From: an uncultured Lachnospiraceae bacterium
GTDB taxonomy: Bacteria; Bacillota; Clostridia; Lachnospirales; Lachnospiraceae
Assembly (NCBI GenBank): GCA_946183625.1
Contig: CAMHCL010000023.1
Coordinates: forward strand, 1-17,960
DNA: 17,960 nucleotides
Direction of reading: 5' to 3'
Shown here: positions 14,461 through 17,960 of the stretch, piece by piece
Layout: every line of letters starts with the position of its first letter
Numbering within the stretch: position 1 is the first letter of the stretch
The notes under the pieces: generated by a model
Told to the model about the DNA's origin: nothing
What the model saw: only the letters and a program-made list of their open reading frames with translations
Databases searched by the model: none
Position numbers and translations under genes: made by a program

Positions 14461-16143
14461 TCACTTCATTGCATTTGGAATATTGAAGATCAAATCCCGC
14501 GCAGTCATGGAGTATTCTCCGACGCGGTATCTCGCTATATCCCCTGCCAGTCCATGAAGACGGACTCCAGTGCATACCGTATCATATATATTCTGGCTTC
14601 CAGATCCCGCAATAAGTCCTGCAAGGATTCCTGCAAGCACATCACCTGAACCACCTTTTGACATGGCTGAATTTCCGGTAGTATTAACATATATGTTATT
14701 ACTAGAACCGGCTATATATGTTCTGGCTCCCTTCAGCACTGCAATGATACCAAACTTATAAGCCATGGTCTTAGCAACCATATCAGGGCTGTCCTGAATA
14801 ACAGTTCTTACATCCTCTTCCTCATTAAAGAGGTTCTCATAAAGTCTTGCCATCTCGCCCGGATGTGGAGTGATAACCACATTATATTTTCCAACAGCAT
14901 TTGTCAGGTTGCTGAAACATTTGCTCATATCATTCTGTGAAATGATATTCAGCGCATCTGCATCCAGAACTATTTTCTGACCCGTATGAGCTGTAGCAAG
15001 CATGTAATTAAACAGACTTGCAGTCTTATCGGATGTACCTATCCCCGGACCAAGAAGCATTACATCGGCCCAGCTGACTGCTTCCATCACTTTAATCTTA
15101 TCGAAGCCATCATCATCATAGGTCAGTATCATGGCTTCAGGAAGCTTTTCTGCAAGTATATCGCGATTATTCTTATGGGTTATGACTTTAACCAACCCCG
15201 CACCAACCCCATAGGTGGCTGCAGCCGCAAAATACATCGCGCCATATATATCTGATGAACCTGCCATGATAAGAACCTTGCCATATGTCCCCTTATGGGA
15301 ATCTGCTGTTCTCACTGGCAGTCTGCTCATATATTCGTCTTTGGTATATTCATATAATACCAGGTTGTTGTCGCCATATTGCGTATATAGTTCCTCGTAC
15401 CATTCAGGCTCTATATTCTGAATGATCCCTATGTCATCACAAACTATATCACCTGAGTACTCTCTGCCGCTGGAAACCAGCATTCCGTATTTGATATATT
15501 GATAAGTCACTGTCAGGTCGCTTCTTATGGCAGCACCCATTATGTGTCCATTGTTGCTATTTATTCCAGAAGGAATGTCTATGCTCACAACATAGATACC
15601 ACGCTGTGAGAATTTATTTATCATATCAATTACATCTTTATGGACTCCCTCTACCTTGCGGCTAAGTCCTACTCCGAAGAGTCCTTCACAGATGATTCCA
15701 TGACCTATGGACTTAAAGATTTCTACCAGACAGACTGAAGGATCATCCGTCTCTGAAAGTACGGTATATCTGATTCCAAGCTTCTGTATGATCTCTATCT
15801 GTTTTTTAAAACTATCAGTTTTATTACTGATACCATCTATATCTATTATCCTGACCTTATATCCCTTACAGTACAGGATCCTTCCGACCGCAACAGCATC
15901 TCCGCCATTGTTGCCTCCCTCGGCCACAATAACTATTTCATCTCTGTCCTTGCTGAAATCCTTCAGCTTTGAGTCTGCCTTGGAGGAATATATCCCCTTC
16001 TGACCATTATGAAGTCTGTCTATGATCGTTTCTGCTGTAAGATTCGCAGCTCTTTCCATCAAAACAATACCCGGAACGCCTATACGTTCCTGTGTATACT
16101 TATCCAGTATTCCTGCCTGTTTTGCTGTCGGATATATGATCAT
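14461..16143 (-). CDS. nnr: Bifunctional NAD(P)H-hydrate epimerase/ADP-dependent dehydratase
   Basis: The 560-residue fusion repairs damaged NADHX and NADPHX. The N-terminal YjeF_N (NnrE) epimerase domain (about 1-235) has AEGGNNGGDAVAVGR (74-88), GLFGVGLSRKVEG (154-166) and VSIDIPSGINSN (186-197). The C-terminal NnrD domain (about 270-560) has HKGTYGKVLIMAGS (283-296), LLGPGIG (363-369), DADAL (394-398), TPHPGEMARL (425-434) and the catalytic GGSGD (497-501). In the epimerase the usual D-A-L-F-G-x-G is E-G-L-F-G-V-G, with Glu for the conserved Asp at 153, so epimerase activity is worth checking. The ATG overlaps the upstream stop by one base (TAATG), with GGAAGG in front. Confidence 0.96.
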   Translation of the reverse strand: MIIYPTAKQAGILDKYTQERIGVPGIVLMERAANLTAETIIDRLHNGQKGIYSSKADSKLKDFSKDRDEIVIVAEGGNNGGDAVAVGRILYCKGYKVRIIDIDGISNKTDSFKKQIEIIQKLGIRYTVLSETDDPSVCLVEIFKSIGHGIICEGLFGVGLSRKVEGVHKDVIDMINKFSQRGIYVVSIDIPSGINSNNGHIMGAAIRSDLTVTYQYIKYGMLVSSGREYSGDIVCDDIGIIQNIEPEWYEELYTQYGDNNLVLYEYTKDEYMSRLPVRTADSHKGTYGKVLIMAGSSDIYGAMYFAAAATYGVGAGLVKVITHKNNRDILAEKLPEAMILTYDDDGFDKIKVMEAVSWADVMLLGPGIGTSDKTASLFNYMLATAHTGQKIVLDADALNIISQNDMSKCFSNLTNAVGKYNVVITPHPGEMARLYENLFNEEEDVRTVIQDSPDMVAKTMAYKFGIIAVLKGARTYIAGSSNNIYVNTTGNSAMSKGGSGDVLAGILAGLIAGSGSQNIYDTVCTGVRLHGLAGDIARYRVGEYSMTARDLIFNIPNAMK

Positions 16144-17120
16144 TATAAGTACCTTCCCAAAGCGTAGATTTTAACAATGTCTGACTGTATAACTGAGAAT
16201 GGCCAGTAATATCCGCTTCGCTCTATAGAAGCCGGGTCATTTACCATGAAGCCATTATTATCATATCCATATATAACTATAAAATGTCCTGCCCCCGAAT
16301 GTGTGAAGTTACCATTGTGGCAGCTGAGGATGAGCATCTCTCCTCTGTCCAGATGCTGCTCCATAGCCTCCTGGGATAATTCAACACTCTCACAATAGAG
16401 TCCAAAGTCATAACAGCCTTGTATAAACAGCTGATGAGATGTACCAGCACCTGGAACATAATAACCATGGTTCATACTGTAGGCAGCGACTCTAGGTGGT
16501 GATGCAGCATCTATATCAGTAAGTCCTACAATAACCATGGAGAAGCATGTAGGTCCACAGGCTGAAGACTGCATGGTACCCATTCCGTAAGGATAACCAG
16601 CCCATCTAGGATCATACTGAAGGAAAAGTGGATGTGATGACATCATTTCCTCCGGAGTTATGTCCAACACAAAATCGCCTGTATTCCCACCAGCGAGATA
16701 TCCATAATTCTGGATGGCATAATTCGCAGTCTGAGCTGCAGCTTCTGCTTCTTCCTTAGCCTTCTGCTCGGCAGCGGCTATGATATCCTCATCTGAAGAG
16801 GTGAGATCAGCTTCTACCGGTTCAGAATTCTCCGGCTCACTGGTTTCAGTACCATCAGCATACATTTCCTCAATCTCGGCAACACCCTCCTCGAAAGGAG
16901 CGATATATTCAGTGGTGATTTCCACTGACTGCCTTGTAGACTGAGACTTCTGGTACTCTTCAAGAAGCATACTATTTATCTCTGCATCTCTGTTTTCATA
17001 CAGGCTTTCCTGATTGTTTAAATCCTCCCTCTCGCGTTTCGCCATCACAAGAGTGCCGACGATTATAGCGATCGGAAGGATTGTAAATAGTATAATTAAT
17101 TCAATCTTCTTTTTTGACAT
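16143..17120 (-). CDS. Membrane-anchored C39-like cysteine peptidase domain protein
   Basis: The 325-residue protein has an uncleaved-looking signal anchor at residues 6-27 with positive charges on both sides. An acidic, low-complexity stalk follows (about 38-135, rich in Glu, Ser and Ala), then a papain-like Peptidase_C39_2 domain (about 162-325). Catalytic candidates are Q168 (FLQYDPRWAG), C188 (SSACGPTCFSM), H279 (GAGHFIVIYGYD) and D295 (MVNDPAS), so the triad appears intact. The domain should face outside the membrane. Substrates could be wall-linked peptides, secreted proteins or leader peptides; no bacteriocin transporter adjoins it, so a bacteriocin leader peptidase role is unlikely. 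Its ATG shares one base with the ligase stop and its last base is shared with the nnr start, so it is embedded in an operon. The ribosome site AGGAAA is unusually far from the ATG. Confidence 0.88.
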   Translation of the reverse strand: MSKKKIELIILFTILPIAIIVGTLVMAKREREDLNNQESLYENRDAEINSMLLEEYQKSQSTRQSVEITTEYIAPFEEGVAEIEEMYADGTETSEPENSEPVEADLTSSDEDIIAAAEQKAKEEAEAAAQTANYAIQNYGYLAGGNTGDFVLDITPEEMMSSHPLFLQYDPRWAGYPYGMGTMQSSACGPTCFSMVIVGLTDIDAASPPRVAAYSMNHGYYVPGAGTSHQLFIQGCYDFGLYCESVELSQEAMEQHLDRGEMLILSCHNGNFTHSGAGHFIVIYGYDNNGFMVNDPASIERSGYYWPFSVIQSDIVKIYALGRYL

Positions 17121-17960
17121 TAGTCGTGAAGTTTCCTCTTATCAATTGCTCTTACGGCTTTACCTTCACTTCTTGGTACAGTATTTGGTGCAAGCAGATG
17201 AATCTTAGGTCTGATTCCGAGCATAGCAACCATAGCTGCCTGAAGCTTCTTTCTAGCCTTTTCTGTGTCATCTTCTTCTTTATACTGACGGAACTGTTCT
17301 TCCGTAAGTTCTACATTTATGTCAAATGTGTCTTCGTTATCTACTCTGTCTACGATGATTTGATAATTTGGTGAATATCCTTCTTTCAGAAGAACAGTCT
17401 CTACCTGGCTTGGGAATACATTTACACCACGAATAATCATCATATCATCTGAACGTCCCTTTGGCTTACACATCTTGATATGTGTACGTCCGCATGGGCA
17501 AGCTTCTCTTGTAAGAACTACAAGGTCACGTGTTCTATATCTGAGAAGTGGGAATGCTTCCTTATCAAGAGATGTAAATACAAGTTCACCCTCTGTTCCT
17601 TCTGGAAGGACTTCTCCTGTATCCGGATCAATAACCTCTGCATAGAAATGATCTTCATTTATATGCATACCATTTTGAGCTTCACATTCGAATGATACAC
17701 CAGGTCCAGATATTTCAGTAAGACCATAGATATCATATGCCTTGATTCCAAGACTTGTCTCTATGCTATGACGCATTTCCTCTGTCCAAGGTTCAGCACC
17801 GAAGATACCAGCCTTAAGATTTATATCATCAGTTGTAAGTCCCATGCTCTTAAGCTTCTCACCAATGTAAGCAGCATAAGATGGTGTACAGCAGAGAATT
17901 GTTGAATTCAGATCTCTCATGAACTGGATCTGTCTCTCTGTATTACCTGAAGACATAGGA
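17120..17960 (-). CDS. paaK: Phenylacetate--CoA ligase family protein, C-terminal part
   Basis: The gene runs off the right edge. About 280 residues of a family near 430 are present, and the preceding codon (Pro) extends the P-M-S-S-G-N-T-E-R-Q phosphate-binding loop, so the frame continues upstream. Visible adenylate-forming motifs are IYGLTEISGPG, LLRYRTRDLVVL, KGRSDDMMIIRGVNVFPSQVE in two parts (167-187 of the visible residues), and VPRSEGKAVRAID with the A10 lysine. A CPCGR pair of cysteines (153-157) is typical of PaaK. These enzymes activate aryl-acetates (phenylacetate, indoleacetate) to CoA thioesters via an adenylate. In Clostridia they often work beside indolepyruvate:ferredoxin oxidoreductase in aromatic amino-acid fermentation; that partner is not visible. 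The exact acid cannot be read here. Confidence 0.92.
   Translation of the reverse strand, partial: PMSSGNTERQIQFMRDLNSTILCCTPSYAAYIGEKLKSMGLTTDDINLKAGIFGAEPWTEEMRHSIETSLGIKAYDIYGLTEISGPGVSFECEAQNGMHINEDHFYAEVIDPDTGEVLPEGTEGELVFTSLDKEAFPLLRYRTRDLVVLTREACPCGRTHIKMCKPKGRSDDMMIIRGVNVFPSQVETVLLKEGYSPNYQIIVDRVDNEDTFDINVELTEEQFRQYKEEDDTEKARKKLQAAMVAMLGIRPKIHLLAPNTVPRSEGKAVRAIDKRKLHD

Noticed and set aside
14432..14575. 48-residue N-terminal extension of alanine racemase
   Set aside because: It overlaps the end of nnr, is not conserved in Alr, and the ATG at 14431 has a suitable ribosome site and family-typical length.
1..17960. Mobile elements, CRISPR arrays, tRNA or rRNA genes, riboswitches
   Set aside because: No transposase, integrase, spaced direct-repeat array or recognisable structured RNA was seen; the gaps are too short to hold most riboswitches.

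Overview
The window reads as a compact stretch of chromosome from a low-GC Gram-positive of the class Clostridia, most likely a Lachnospiraceae-type gut or rumen anaerobe (Coprococcus/Roseburia/Butyrivibrio-like). This rests on moderate AT richness, purine-rich Shine-Dalgarno sites, and the mix of proteins: RqcH, a cytidylate-kinase-like protein, a YicC/YloC protein, an anaerobe-type phenylacetate-CoA ligase and a bacterial ADP-glucose glycogen synthase. The genus is an inference. Every supported gene lies on the minus strand, so transcription runs from high to low coordinates. No RNA gene, insertion sequence, phage gene or CRISPR array is visible, and no gap without a gene exceeds about 125 bases.

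In order of transcription, the right-hand block (17960 to 11015) is a tight run: the 3' part of a phenylacetate-CoA ligase, a membrane-anchored C39-like cysteine peptidase, the bifunctional NAD(P)H-hydrate repair enzyme, alanine racemase, a CorC-like CBS protein without a membrane domain, a YebC/PmpR protein and a cytidylate-kinase-like protein. Two junctions share a single base (TAATG) and others are 1 to 45 bases apart, so much of this is probably one transcript. Glycogen synthase (glgA, 10930 to 9494) follows behind its own candidate promoter, whose -35/-10 spacer holds a perfect 15-base palindrome. Next is rqcH (9417 to 7648), which ends in a good intrinsic terminator.

The central block (7530 to 2108) is a self-contained five-gene cassette: an ABC ATPase, two ABC-2 permeases, a HisKA_3 sensor kinase and a NarL/LuxR-type response regulator. 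The set of families matches the Bacillus subtilis linearmycin-resistance locus lnrJKLMN, but here the transporter genes come first. The simplest reading is a module that senses an amphiphilic or antimicrobial compound at the membrane, exports it and tunes its own expression.

The left block (1982 to 1) starts from a probable promoter in the 125-base gap after the response regulator. It holds an unusual 398-residue protein and, overlapping its stop, yicC, which runs off the left edge. The unusual protein has an Ala/Glu/Lys/Pro-rich tail with an AEKP repeat joined to a CbbX/SpoVK-like AAA+ fold that has lost its Walker A lysine, its Walker B acids and its arginine finger. This apparent pseudo-ATPase is the least explained item in the window. 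Most of the rest is ordinary housekeeping or stress physiology.
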